The notes under the pieces: model-generated
Seen by the model: only the letters and a program-made list of their open reading frames with translations
Database searches by the model: none
What the model was told of the DNA's origin: nothing
Program-made: the position numbers and the translations under genes
Source: Brumimicrobium aurantiacum
GTDB taxonomy: Bacteria; Bacteroidota; Bacteroidia; Flavobacteriales_D; Crocinitomicaceae
Length of the DNA: 64,000 bases
NCBI RefSeq assembly: GCF_003402975.1
Contig: NZ_QURB01000001.1
Location: forward strand, 186,001 to 250,000
Direction of reading: 5' to 3'
Part shown: piece by piece, positions 53,580-61,659 of the stretch
Position numbering within the stretch: position 1 is the first letter of the stretch
Layout: each line of letters starts with the position of its first letter

Positions 53580-55691
53580 ATGAAAATTAATTTAAAAACA
53601 TATCCTTTTTATTGTTTTCTATTGATGACTATTTCTGTATTTGGTCAAGAGGATTCATTCAATAATTTCAAAACCACTTTATCTGTTGGGGAACCACCTT
53701 CTATTTTCACTACTGCTTTCGAAGACAAGGTTAAAGCAAGAATGGAAACTGCCACAGAGGTTGAGGAGGATCAAAGAGAGCATTTTTCAATTTCAACAAA
53801 TTACTCTCTCAACAATCTACTTACATCTGGACTTGTGCTATATGGCGACCCAATGACAAAATTTGTGAATAAGGTTGCAGATAAATTATTGGAGAACAAA
53901 CCTGTCTTAAAAGAAGAACTTCAATTTTTCGTAATCAAAACGAACATTACCAATGCACTATGTACCGAACCCGGAGTTATTTTCATCACAACTGGATTGT
54001 TGTCACAAATTGAAAACGAAGCTCAATTAGCCTATGTGTTATCTCATGAAATTGTTCATTATCAAGAAAAACATATTCAACATTCTTACAACAATTCAAA
54101 CGACAATGCTCTCAGCACGACTGAATATGAAGACATGGTTATGTTGTCGAAAGATCACGAATTTGAAGCAGATGCAAACGCATTAGAATTATATCATGCT
54201 GCAGGATATTCTGACCTTGAAATCAATACCGTTTTTGATGTTTTAATGTATTCTTATTTGACATTTGACGAGATTGCTATTGACGATAGTTTTTTTGGAA
54301 ATCCAGACATCTACATTCCTGAATCATATTTCCCAGAGGAAGCGAATCCAATATTGGCATTTGAAGACTATGATGACAGTAAAAGTACGCATCCAAACAT
54401 TCGAAAAAGAAGAGAAGCAATCGCAGATGAAATTAGAAAATATGGTAATTGGAAGGAAAATAGTCACTTCTTAGGAACAGAAGAGTTTACTTATGTACGT
54501 AATATTGCTCGATTTGAATCTGTTAGAGGAAATCTTTTAAAAGCAGAGTATATAAATGCACTTTATGACATTTATATTTTAGAAAAGTTATTTCCTAATA
54601 ATGAGTTTTTACAAGTAAATAAAGCATTAGCATATTTAGGGTTGGCTCAAGGTTATTTAGCGAATAAAAAGCGTTCATTGGTAAAGGGTAAAAAAGATAA
54701 AGAAGGAGCGATCTCTCTACTCTACGGGTTCTTTTCTGAGTTGTCTACTAATGAAATGGTAATATTGTCTGTCAGACAAATACAAGATGTACATAAAGCG
54801 TTTCCAGATTCAAAAAGAATTAAGGAAATCAGAAATAATGCTATTTCAAATATCTCACACTTAAGAAGCTTTAATGTGAATAGACTTGAAAAAATTAGTT
54901 ATCATGAAGCGGTAGAACTCCGTGAGGAATTTCTTGCGGATACTATTCAAAAGGATAGTATTTCAGAAGAAAAAGAGCTCTCAAAATATGACAGGATTAA
55001 GAGGATTCGAGCAGAGCAAAGTTCAACAAAAAGTACAACAGAATTAACAGATGAAAACTTCTCGAAATTCCTTTTATTCGACTTGGTAACTGATCGAGAA
55101 TTCAATAACATTATCGAAGAAGAACAAGAAAAAATAGATGAAGAACGAAACCAAAAAACACCCTCTAAAAAAGAGAAAAAGCAAATAAAGGAGGATAAAA
55201 TAGAAGGTGATATTCTCTTACTTACCCCAAGTCTTCAGGCACAAAAATACCAAGAATTCAATTTAAAAAAGACCTTATTGTTTTACGATTTAATGGATGA
55301 TGCTATTTCTAAACATGCTCCTAAAGGTAGAATTGTAAACATGGGGATTTCAATTTCAAATGACTTTACTACAGAAAAATATAACGAAGTATGTATTTTA
55401 ACTTCATACCTCATTCAGAAATCAAATTTGGACAATGGTAAATTCAAAGATCATTATATTGATTATACTGAAATGAATGATTTACTTGGAGACCTTACTA
55501 CCCCTCACATTCTCTTAATATCTGGTGAAGCGAATAAGAAATCTGTATTCAAAAATAGATTATCTGGAAGCGCCTTATATATCAATCTTGAAAATGGAGA
55601 AATAGAAAAATCAGAAAATTACAAAGTAGCCTTAAAAATTCGAAAAGCATCCGTTGGTGGATTGGCCTTTGAAATATTTTCAAAATTTTAA
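53580..55691 (+). CDS. Secreted M48-family metalloprotease, copy 1 (703 aa)
   Basis: After a signal peptide (cut after SVFGQ, about residue 22), the M48 domain (about 60-290) has the zinc motif HEIVH (156-160) in VLSHEIVHYQEKH and the third ligand Glu194 in KDHEFEADANALELY. There are no membrane helices, unlike HtpX or Ste24; the layout is closer to BepA/YfgC-type secreted M48 enzymes. The C-terminal half (about 300-703) is charged, contains a Glu/Lys-rich linker (near 525-555) and a beta-alpha domain with TPHILLISGEAN. Its function there is unknown. The barrel-like gene follows after 11 nt, and the pair is repeated downstream. BepA-like enzymes act on outer-membrane protein assembly. Confidence 0.88.
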   Translation: MKINLKTYPFYCFLLMTISVFGQEDSFNNFKTTLSVGEPPSIFTTAFEDKVKARMETATEVEEDQREHFSISTNYSLNNLLTSGLVLYGDPMTKFVNKVADKLLENKPVLKEELQFFVIKTNITNALCTEPGVIFITTGLLSQIENEAQLAYVLSHEIVHYQEKHIQHSYNNSNDNALSTTEYEDMVMLSKDHEFEADANALELYHAAGYSDLEINTVFDVLMYSYLTFDEIAIDDSFFGNPDIYIPESYFPEEANPILAFEDYDDSKSTHPNIRKRREAIADEIRKYGNWKENSHFLGTEEFTYVRNIARFESVRGNLLKAEYINALYDIYILEKLFPNNEFLQVNKALAYLGLAQGYLANKKRSLVKGKKDKEGAISLLYGFFSELSTNEMVILSVRQIQDVHKAFPDSKRIKEIRNNAISNISHLRSFNVNRLEKISYHEAVELREEFLADTIQKDSISEEKELSKYDRIKRIRAEQSSTKSTTELTDENFSKFLLFDLVTDREFNNIIEEEQEKIDEERNQKTPSKKEKKQIKEDKIEGDILLLTPSLQAQKYQEFNLKKTLLFYDLMDDAISKHAPKGRIVNMGISISNDFTTEKYNEVCILTSYLIQKSNLDNGKFKDHYIDYTEMNDLLGDLTTPHILLISGEANKKSVFKNRLSGSALYINLENGEIEKSENYKVALKIRKASVGGLAFEIFSKF

Positions 55692-55702
55692 TTAATTAAA
55701 AA

Positions 55703-56566
55703 ATGAAAAATTCACAATTACTAATCATAATCATTTTACTGTTTGGTGTTTCCCAAAACTCCATTGGTCAAGATGCATATTTCTATAATCAGAAAAACAT
55801 TTTCTCCATCAGAGCTAATTTTAATCCAAGATTAATTCCATTGTCACAAAATCAAGGAAGTCCCTATGGTGTTGGAAGAGGAACCTACTACCTACGATAT
55901 AATGAAAACAATGAACTCCTTGGAGGACACCAAAAAATGAACTTAATGTTGAATGCCAATTATGCAAGGCTTTATAACGGCAACAAGGTCATTGGTTTTG
56001 AAGTAAATTATCAAAAACATCACTTTACAATGAGTGAAAATGCAATTGATTTTATACATAGTGATTCCGATGGCTACTATAATGATATAGAGATTCCTTA
56101 CCATATATCTACGCCGATATTCAACACTTTTGACTTCCAAGTTCAATTTGGAAGCTTTTCATCGTCGTACATTGCTCCTAACAAACATCTCTGGACTTAT
56201 GGGTTTGGAATAAGATTATTTTCTTTAGATCAGAATCAAAATTACAGGAAAGATAGTGAAACTCCTTACACTGATCTCGATACATATATGGAGGATTATG
56301 ACAAACCTTTTATTTTTTACAGGTTTTCCGTGAATTATACATATAGGACTCTTATTACTAAAAACTTGAGTTTTGACATTGGTTTTAATCTCAACGCAGG
56401 ATTAGCCGCAATGAAAGCTGAAGCAGTTGAAGGGGATCCATCAACATATGGTAGTATTTATGGAGATGAGTATGCATACAATAGATACTTTATTCAAGCT
56501 AAACTTGCTCATGAAACTTTTTATAACATAATTTATTTCAGAACAGGACTTTCATTTGCCATTTAA
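55703..56566 (+). CDS. Outer-membrane barrel-like protein, copy 1
   Basis: A 287-residue protein with a signal peptide (cut after NSIGQ, about residue 23). The mature part shows alternating strands with frequent aromatic residues (KNIFSIRANFNPRLIPL, KVIGFEVNYQKHHF, LSFDIGFNLNAGL) and a C-terminal strand FRTGLSFAI, as in a small outer-membrane barrel. It lies 11 nt after the M48 gene and probably shares its transcript. It is a paralogue of the 283-residue protein at 58852-59703 (for example YFYNQKNIFSIRANFNPR in copy 1 aligns with YDYFHGQKNVFSFHINANPR in copy 2). No ligand is known. Confidence 0.7.
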   Translation: MKNSQLLIIIILLFGVSQNSIGQDAYFYNQKNIFSIRANFNPRLIPLSQNQGSPYGVGRGTYYLRYNENNELLGGHQKMNLMLNANYARLYNGNKVIGFEVNYQKHHFTMSENAIDFIHSDSDGYYNDIEIPYHISTPIFNTFDFQVQFGSFSSSYIAPNKHLWTYGFGIRLFSLDQNQNYRKDSETPYTDLDTYMEDYDKPFIFYRFSVNYTYRTLITKNLSFDIGFNLNAGLAAMKAEAVEGDPSTYGSIYGDEYAYNRYFIQAKLAHETFYNIIYFRTGLSFAI

Positions 56567-56745
56567 AGGCATTTGAACAACACTTAACATTGAAAAGAAC
56601 ATAAGTCTAATTAATTTGTAGAAAGTTTGAATTCGAAAATGATTAGCGATAATCGAGTATAAAAAACATCACTCACAAAATCATGATAACACTTTATCTC
56701 AAATATAGATTTTCATATCATATGACAAAAAATTAATTGTATACC

Positions 56746-58848
56746 ATGAAAAATACGGTAAAAACACTTTCTATTATTTTTCTTTCCCTAATATCATTTT
56801 TGGTAAATGGACAAGAAGAATCCTTTGACGATTTTAAAACAACTTTATCTGAAGGTAAGCCGCCACCTATTTTCACAACGGCATTTGAAGACAAAGTTAA
56901 AGCTAGAATTGAAACGGCTACAGAAGTAGACGAAGATAAAAGGGAGCATTTTTCAAATTCAACAACTTATTCCCTTAATAACCTGTTGACTTCTGGATTC
57001 GTCCTATATGGAGATCCAATGACAAGATTTGTGAATAAGGTTGCAGATAAATTATTAGAAAATAAACCCGCCCTTAAAAAAGAATTACAATTTTATGTAA
57101 TCAAAGCAAACATCACCAACGCGCTTTGTACAGAACCTGGGGTAATTTTCATAACCACAGGCTTACTCTCTCAAATTGAAAATGAAGCACAATTGGCCTA
57201 TGTTTTATCACATGAAATAGTACATTATCTAGAAAAACACATTCAACATTCTTTTAATAACTCAAACAAAAATGAATTAAATACAACAGACTATGAAGAC
57301 ATGGTTATGTTATCAAAAGATCACGAATTTGAAGCAGATGCAAACGCTTTAGAATTATATCACTCTGCAGGATATTCCGACCGTGAAATCAATACTGTAT
57401 TTGATGTATTGATGTACTCTTACCTATCATTTGATGAAATCACAATTGATTCTTCATTTTTCAATAACGAGGATCTTTTTATCCCTAAATCTTTATATCC
57501 AGAAGAAGCCAATCCTATCTTAGCTTTCGAAGACTACGATGACAGTAAAAGTAGTCATCCTAATATTAGAAAAAGAAGAGATACCATTGCTGAAGAAATC
57601 GAGAAATACGATAATTGGGGAGACAAAACAAACTATATCGAGCGTGAGGAGTTTATAAAAGTCAGGGATATTGCTCGATTTGAATCTGTTAGGGAAAATA
57701 TTTTAACATCTGATTATTTAAAAGCCTTATATGAGATTTACATTTTAGAGAAAGAATTCCCTAACAATGAGTTTCTTCAAACTTTCAAGGCACTTGCTTG
57801 GGCAAACATCAACCAAGAGTCAATTTCAGGAAATAAGAGACAAATTACAAGAGGTCACTCAAGAATTGAGGGACAACTTTCATTACTTTATGGATTAATT
57901 AAAGAACTTTCTATAAAAGAAATCGCCCTTTTAACGATTCGTCAAATTGAGGACATTCATCAGCAATTCCCTGAGTCTAAACGAATTCTAGACCTTAAAA
58001 AAGAAAGCATTAGAAACCTTGCACATGTTAGAGGTTTCGAGTTAAATGAACTAGAGAATAGGAGTTATTATGTTGCTCAACAATTATTTATAGAACAACA
58101 GAATGATACAATTCCTAAGGAAGAAAAAGAGGAAGTTATTCCAGAAAACGAATCAAAATACGATCGTATTAAGCGTATTAGAGGTAAACAAAGAGAAGAA
58201 CAAACAGAAGAGAACCTCAACGATGAAAACTTTTGGAAATTCGTATTGTATGATTTAGCAGAAAATGCTGATTTCATCAAAACCTATGAAGATGAGGAAG
58301 AGTGGATAAAAGAAGAACGTGAAAAAGAATACGAAGAGGAAGAGGAATACACAATCGAAGGAGACGTAATCCTTATGGCACCAAACTTATCTGCTGAAAT
58401 AAGTGGTGAATTTGATGTTGAAACGACACTTTTATTTTATGAATATTTTCAAAGTGGATTAAATAGGTATGCTCCTGAAAATAGAGTCATTACAAGAGAT
58501 ATAAGTGAAGTTGAGAATTTCACCACAGAAAAATACAATCAAACCTGTATTTTAACTTCATATATCGTTCAAGCTTATAATTTAGAAGAGCGAAATTTCT
58601 CTATTTTAATGGTGGATTATGAAGAGATGAAGAATATTGTAAATGAATTCAATACTCCTCACCTTTTATTAATTACAGGGGAATATTATTTCAATAAATT
58701 TTCTGATAAAGCTGTTAATGGTCACGCTACATACATCAACCTCAAAACAGGAAGCCATTGGTCAACGAGGGATTATCATGCAAAATATAAACTTAAGAAA
58801 ACAGTTATCGAAGGTTTCGCTCACTTAGTTTTTTCAAAAATTAGATAA
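56746..58848 (+). CDS. Secreted M48-family metalloprotease, copy 2 (700 aa)
   Basis: Paralogue of the upstream protease, with a nearly identical N-terminal half: VLSHEIVHYLEKH carries the zinc motif, and KDHEFEADANALELYHSAGYS gives the third ligand. A signal peptide (cut after FLVNGQ) is present. The start is the ATG giving MKNTVKTLSIIF; an earlier in-frame TTG is unlikely. The C-terminal half differs more: its linker is very acidic (EEEEEY near residue 535). It lies 180 nt after the first barrel gene and is followed by the second after 3 nt. The M48 fold is clear; the target is unknown. Confidence 0.88.
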   Translation: MKNTVKTLSIIFLSLISFLVNGQEESFDDFKTTLSEGKPPPIFTTAFEDKVKARIETATEVDEDKREHFSNSTTYSLNNLLTSGFVLYGDPMTRFVNKVADKLLENKPALKKELQFYVIKANITNALCTEPGVIFITTGLLSQIENEAQLAYVLSHEIVHYLEKHIQHSFNNSNKNELNTTDYEDMVMLSKDHEFEADANALELYHSAGYSDREINTVFDVLMYSYLSFDEITIDSSFFNNEDLFIPKSLYPEEANPILAFEDYDDSKSSHPNIRKRRDTIAEEIEKYDNWGDKTNYIEREEFIKVRDIARFESVRENILTSDYLKALYEIYILEKEFPNNEFLQTFKALAWANINQESISGNKRQITRGHSRIEGQLSLLYGLIKELSIKEIALLTIRQIEDIHQQFPESKRILDLKKESIRNLAHVRGFELNELENRSYYVAQQLFIEQQNDTIPKEEKEEVIPENESKYDRIKRIRGKQREEQTEENLNDENFWKFVLYDLAENADFIKTYEDEEEWIKEEREKEYEEEEEYTIEGDVILMAPNLSAEISGEFDVETTLLFYEYFQSGLNRYAPENRVITRDISEVENFTTEKYNQTCILTSYIVQAYNLEERNFSILMVDYEEMKNIVNEFNTPHLLLITGEYYFNKFSDKAVNGHATYINLKTGSHWSTRDYHAKYKLKKTVIEGFAHLVFSKIR

Positions 58849-58851
58849 GTC

Positions 58852-59703
58852 ATGAATAAAAATATACCATTTATTTTACTTTGCATCTTAATCCCTTTTG
58901 CTCATCAAGTAAATAGTCAATATGACTACTTTCATGGACAAAAAAACGTTTTTTCATTCCACATAAATGCCAATCCACGTTTTACTCCTATGCTACATAA
59001 CGACGATGCAAGTACATATGATCAAGATTATGATTATGATTATGGATATTATTATAACAATAATTATCAATCAGGATATGGGACATATTACATAAAGAAC
59101 AATGAAGATGGTCAGACAGAAGTAAAGAAACAAAATTTCAACATTCAGTTGAACATGTTTTATGGTAGATTATTTAAAAAACGTGTTTTATTGGGAATAG
59201 ATATGAATTATCAATCTCATAACATGACTTTTCTTCACCAGGACTTAGCTATATCAAACTTCAAAACCACACCATTATTTCACGTTGTTGATGCACAGCT
59301 ATCATTCGGTTTATTTTTAGGAAAACAACTTTCACCAAATAAACTCCTTTTACAGATTCAAGCAGGCCCAAAGATGTATTTCTTAAACACTTCGAAAGAA
59401 TATAGAGATTCATCAGGAGAGCCATATGAAGATCTAGATAAATATATGAAAACAGAAAACAAACCATTTACTTATTTTCGTTTAAATGTCAATTATACCC
59501 ACAGAATATTATTAACAGAAAGAATCAGTTTAGACCTCGGGTTTACAAGTAATTTTGGGTTATTTGGTCCAATCTCACCTTATTCAATTATAAGCATAGA
59601 TCCTGGTGTCAGAACTGATGTTGAATCAGTGAAAAACAGGTTAGGATATGAAACATTTAGAAACATATTTTATCTGAGTGCTGGAATTTCTTATGCTTTT
59701 TAA
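58852..59703 (+). CDS. Outer-membrane barrel-like protein, copy 2
   Basis: A 283-residue paralogue of the barrel-like protein in copy 1. A signal peptide (cut after HQVNSQ) leads to a mature part with a Tyr/Asp-rich insertion (about residues 55-85; DQDYDYDYGYYYNNNY) that copy 1 lacks. The strand pattern continues with NIQLNMFYGRLFKKRVLLGIDM and ISLDLGFTSNFGL, and ends in IFYLSAGISYAF. It starts 3 nt after the M48 stop. The Tyr/Asp-rich segment may be an exposed loop. Function unknown. Confidence 0.68.
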   Translation: MNKNIPFILLCILIPFAHQVNSQYDYFHGQKNVFSFHINANPRFTPMLHNDDASTYDQDYDYDYGYYYNNNYQSGYGTYYIKNNEDGQTEVKKQNFNIQLNMFYGRLFKKRVLLGIDMNYQSHNMTFLHQDLAISNFKTTPLFHVVDAQLSFGLFLGKQLSPNKLLLQIQAGPKMYFLNTSKEYRDSSGEPYEDLDKYMKTENKPFTYFRLNVNYTHRILLTERISLDLGFTSNFGLFGPISPYSIISIDPGVRTDVESVKNRLGYETFRNIFYLSAGISYAF

Positions 59704-59780
59704 CAAATTGAACAACGCAAAACAGTTCAACTGAGCAAGCCTAAATTTAGGTAATAAGCTTAAGACTCAGAAAAATAATA

Positions 59781-59810
59781 TTGTTGTTCGAAATATTTTA
59801 ATTATATTTG
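59781..59810 (+). promoter_or_regulatory. rimP-nusA-infB operon promoter (Bacteroidota type)
   Basis: A TTG (59781-59783) and, 19 nt further on, TATATTTG (59803-59810), which fits TAnnTTTG exactly. This is the sigma-70-type promoter of Bacteroidota; transcription should begin a few bases downstream (around 59817). A 12-bp palindrome CCTAAATTTAGG (59740-59751) lies upstream and could be an operator, but this is only a possibility. Confidence 0.75.
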
Positions 59811-59839
59811 CACTGTTTTATATACAAATTAAATAGAAC

Positions 59840-59865
59840 GAGGGGACAATTTGTCCCCTCTTTTT
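59840..59865 (+). terminator. Terminator-like hairpin in the rimP leader (possible attenuator)
   Basis: GAGGGGACA (59840-59848) pairs perfectly with TGTCCCCTC (59852-59860) with a 3-nt loop, followed by TTTTT (59861-59865). The structure has every feature of an intrinsic terminator, yet it lies after the promoter and only 6 nt before the rimP ATG (59872). Transcription of rimP-nusA-infB must therefore pass it. It could reduce read-through as an attenuator, or mask the ribosome-binding region. Confidence 0.82.
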
Positions 59866-59871
59866 GTAAAT

Positions 59872-60354
59872 ATGCTGAAGAAAAAATTAATAGAAGAATT
59901 AGCGTTAGAAAGAATAAACGAACTTGACAAAGGCTTATTTATTGTTGAGATTTCGATTACTGGAAAAAACGTAATACAAGTAGAATTAGATACCGAAGAA
60001 GGTCATGTTGCAATCAATGATTGTGTTTCTGTTTCAAGGAATATTGAGCACAATTTAGATAGAGAGGAACAAGATTTCGAACTTCATGTTTCTTCTGCAG
60101 GCTTAGACAAACCTTTCCGAGTTATGCAACAATATGTTAAAAACATCGGAAATGAAGTTAAAGTACACCTCAAGGAAAAGAACAAAACCATTGAAGGAGT
60201 ATTAACTTTTGTAGATGAAAACGGATTAAAGCTTGAAACCACAACAAAGGAACGTGTTGAAGGAAAAAAGAAAAAAGAGATTGTAGTACGTGAACATCAA
60301 TTCACGTTCGACGAGATTAAAGAAACAAAAATTGTAATATCATTTAAAAAATGA
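59872..60354 (+). CDS. rimP: Ribosome maturation factor RimP
   Basis: A 160-residue cytoplasmic protein needed for 30S subunit maturation. The start is the ATG giving MLKKKLIEELALERI; a preceding in-frame TTG would lie within the terminator-like hairpin and is rejected. The N-terminal domain (about 1-75) includes DCVSVSRNIEHNL, and the family motif VSSAGLDKPFRV is complete. The C-terminal Sm-like domain follows (KVHLKEKNKTIEGVL). The nusA start lies 4 nt after the stop, and infB follows, giving the usual rimP-nusA-infB order. Confidence 0.95.
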   Translation: MLKKKLIEELALERINELDKGLFIVEISITGKNVIQVELDTEEGHVAINDCVSVSRNIEHNLDREEQDFELHVSSAGLDKPFRVMQQYVKNIGNEVKVHLKEKNKTIEGVLTFVDENGLKLETTTKERVEGKKKKEIVVREHQFTFDEIKETKIVISFKK

Positions 60355-60358
60355 ACTC

Positions 60359-61594
60359 ATGAATAGTATGAACTTAATGGAAGTTTTCACTGAATTCAAG
60401 GAATTTAAAAGTATAGATAGACAAACGATGATGCGTGTTTTAGAAGACGTATTTCGTACTATTTTAAAGAAAAAATATGGTACTGACGAACATTGTGACG
60501 TTATTATCAACATTGATAAAGGTGATTTTGAGATATGGGTAAATAAAGAAATCGTTCCTGATGGAGAGGTTGAAGATTCTAATACAGAAATCGCTTATTC
60601 ACAAGCTGTGAAAATCGAACCTGATTTTGAAGTAGGTGAAGAAGTATCAGAGGAAATTAAGTTTGAAGATTTCGGAAGAAGAAATATTCTTTCTTTAAGA
60701 CAAAATTTAATCTCTCGTATTTTAGAATTAGAAAAAGATCAACTTTACAAAATATACAAAGACCGTATTGGTGATATCATTACTGGTGAGGTTTACCAAG
60801 TTTGGAAAAAAGAGATTCTTATTTTAGATGATGAAGGAAATGAATTGATTTTACCAAAATCAGAGCAGATTCCATCAGATTACTTTAAGAAAGGTGAACC
60901 TGTTCGTGCAGTAGTTGCAAAAGTTGATATGCGTAACAGTACACCAGTTATTATTTTGTCTCGTTCTGCTCCTGAGTTCTTAGAGCGCTTATTTGAGTTA
61001 GAAGTTCCAGAGGTATTCGATGGTTTAATTACAATCAAGAAAATTGTTCGTGTCCCTGGTGAACGTGCAAAGGTTGCTGTTGAATCATATGATGACAGAA
61101 TAGACCCTGTTGGTGCATGTGTGGGTATGAAAGGATCAAGAATTCATGGAATTGTTAGAGAATTACGTAATGAAAACATTGATGTAATTAACTACACAAA
61201 CAACATGCAGTTGTACATTCAACGTGCACTTTCTCCAGCTAGAATTACTTCAGTAGAATTACTTGAAGAAGAAGAAAGAGCAAATGTTTATTTGAAAAAC
61301 GACCAAGTTTCTTTAGCAATTGGTAAAGGAGGATTCAACATTAAGTTGGCAAGTCGTTTAACAGGACATGAAATTGATGTTTACAGAGAAGGAGCTGAAG
61401 ATGTAGAAGATGTAGATTTAGAAGAATTTGCTGATGAAATCGACAGCTGGATTATTGATGAGTTGAAAGCAATTGGTTGCGATTCAGCGAAATCAGTGTT
61501 AGAATTAGAAGTTGCTGAGTTAATAAAAAGAACTGACCTCGAAGAAGAAACAATTCTTGAAGTCTTCAAGATTTTGGAGTCAGAGTTTGAATAG
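60359..61594 (+). CDS. nusA: Transcription termination/antitermination factor NusA
   Basis: A 411-residue RNA-polymerase-binding factor. The N-terminal domain (about 1-125) binds polymerase, an S1 domain (about 135-200; GDIITGEVYQVWKKEILIL) follows, and two KH domains (about 230-345; GACVGMKGSRIHGIVRELR and GKGGFNIKLASRLTG) bind RNA. The C-terminal acidic part (EDVEDVDLEEFADEID) is a short helical tail typical of Bacteroidota. The first of three possible ATG codons is used. NusA can affect hairpin-dependent termination, so the leader hairpin of its own operon is a plausible autoregulatory target; this is inference. Confidence 0.96.
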   Translation: MNSMNLMEVFTEFKEFKSIDRQTMMRVLEDVFRTILKKKYGTDEHCDVIINIDKGDFEIWVNKEIVPDGEVEDSNTEIAYSQAVKIEPDFEVGEEVSEEIKFEDFGRRNILSLRQNLISRILELEKDQLYKIYKDRIGDIITGEVYQVWKKEILILDDEGNELILPKSEQIPSDYFKKGEPVRAVVAKVDMRNSTPVIILSRSAPEFLERLFELEVPEVFDGLITIKKIVRVPGERAKVAVESYDDRIDPVGACVGMKGSRIHGIVRELRNENIDVINYTNNMQLYIQRALSPARITSVELLEEEERANVYLKNDQVSLAIGKGGFNIKLASRLTGHEIDVYREGAEDVEDVDLEEFADEIDSWIIDELKAIGCDSAKSVLELEVAELIKRTDLEEETILEVFKILESEFE

Positions 61595-61659
61595 ATTCAA
61601 TACAAACCTTAACTTAGGCATTTTAAAAAGAATATAGATTAATAGGAAGGACGTAATAT

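Noticed and set aside
59740-59751. Palindrome CCTAAATTTAGG as operator of rimP
   Set aside because: Single copy, AT-rich and without conservation evidence; kept only as a note in the promoter entry.
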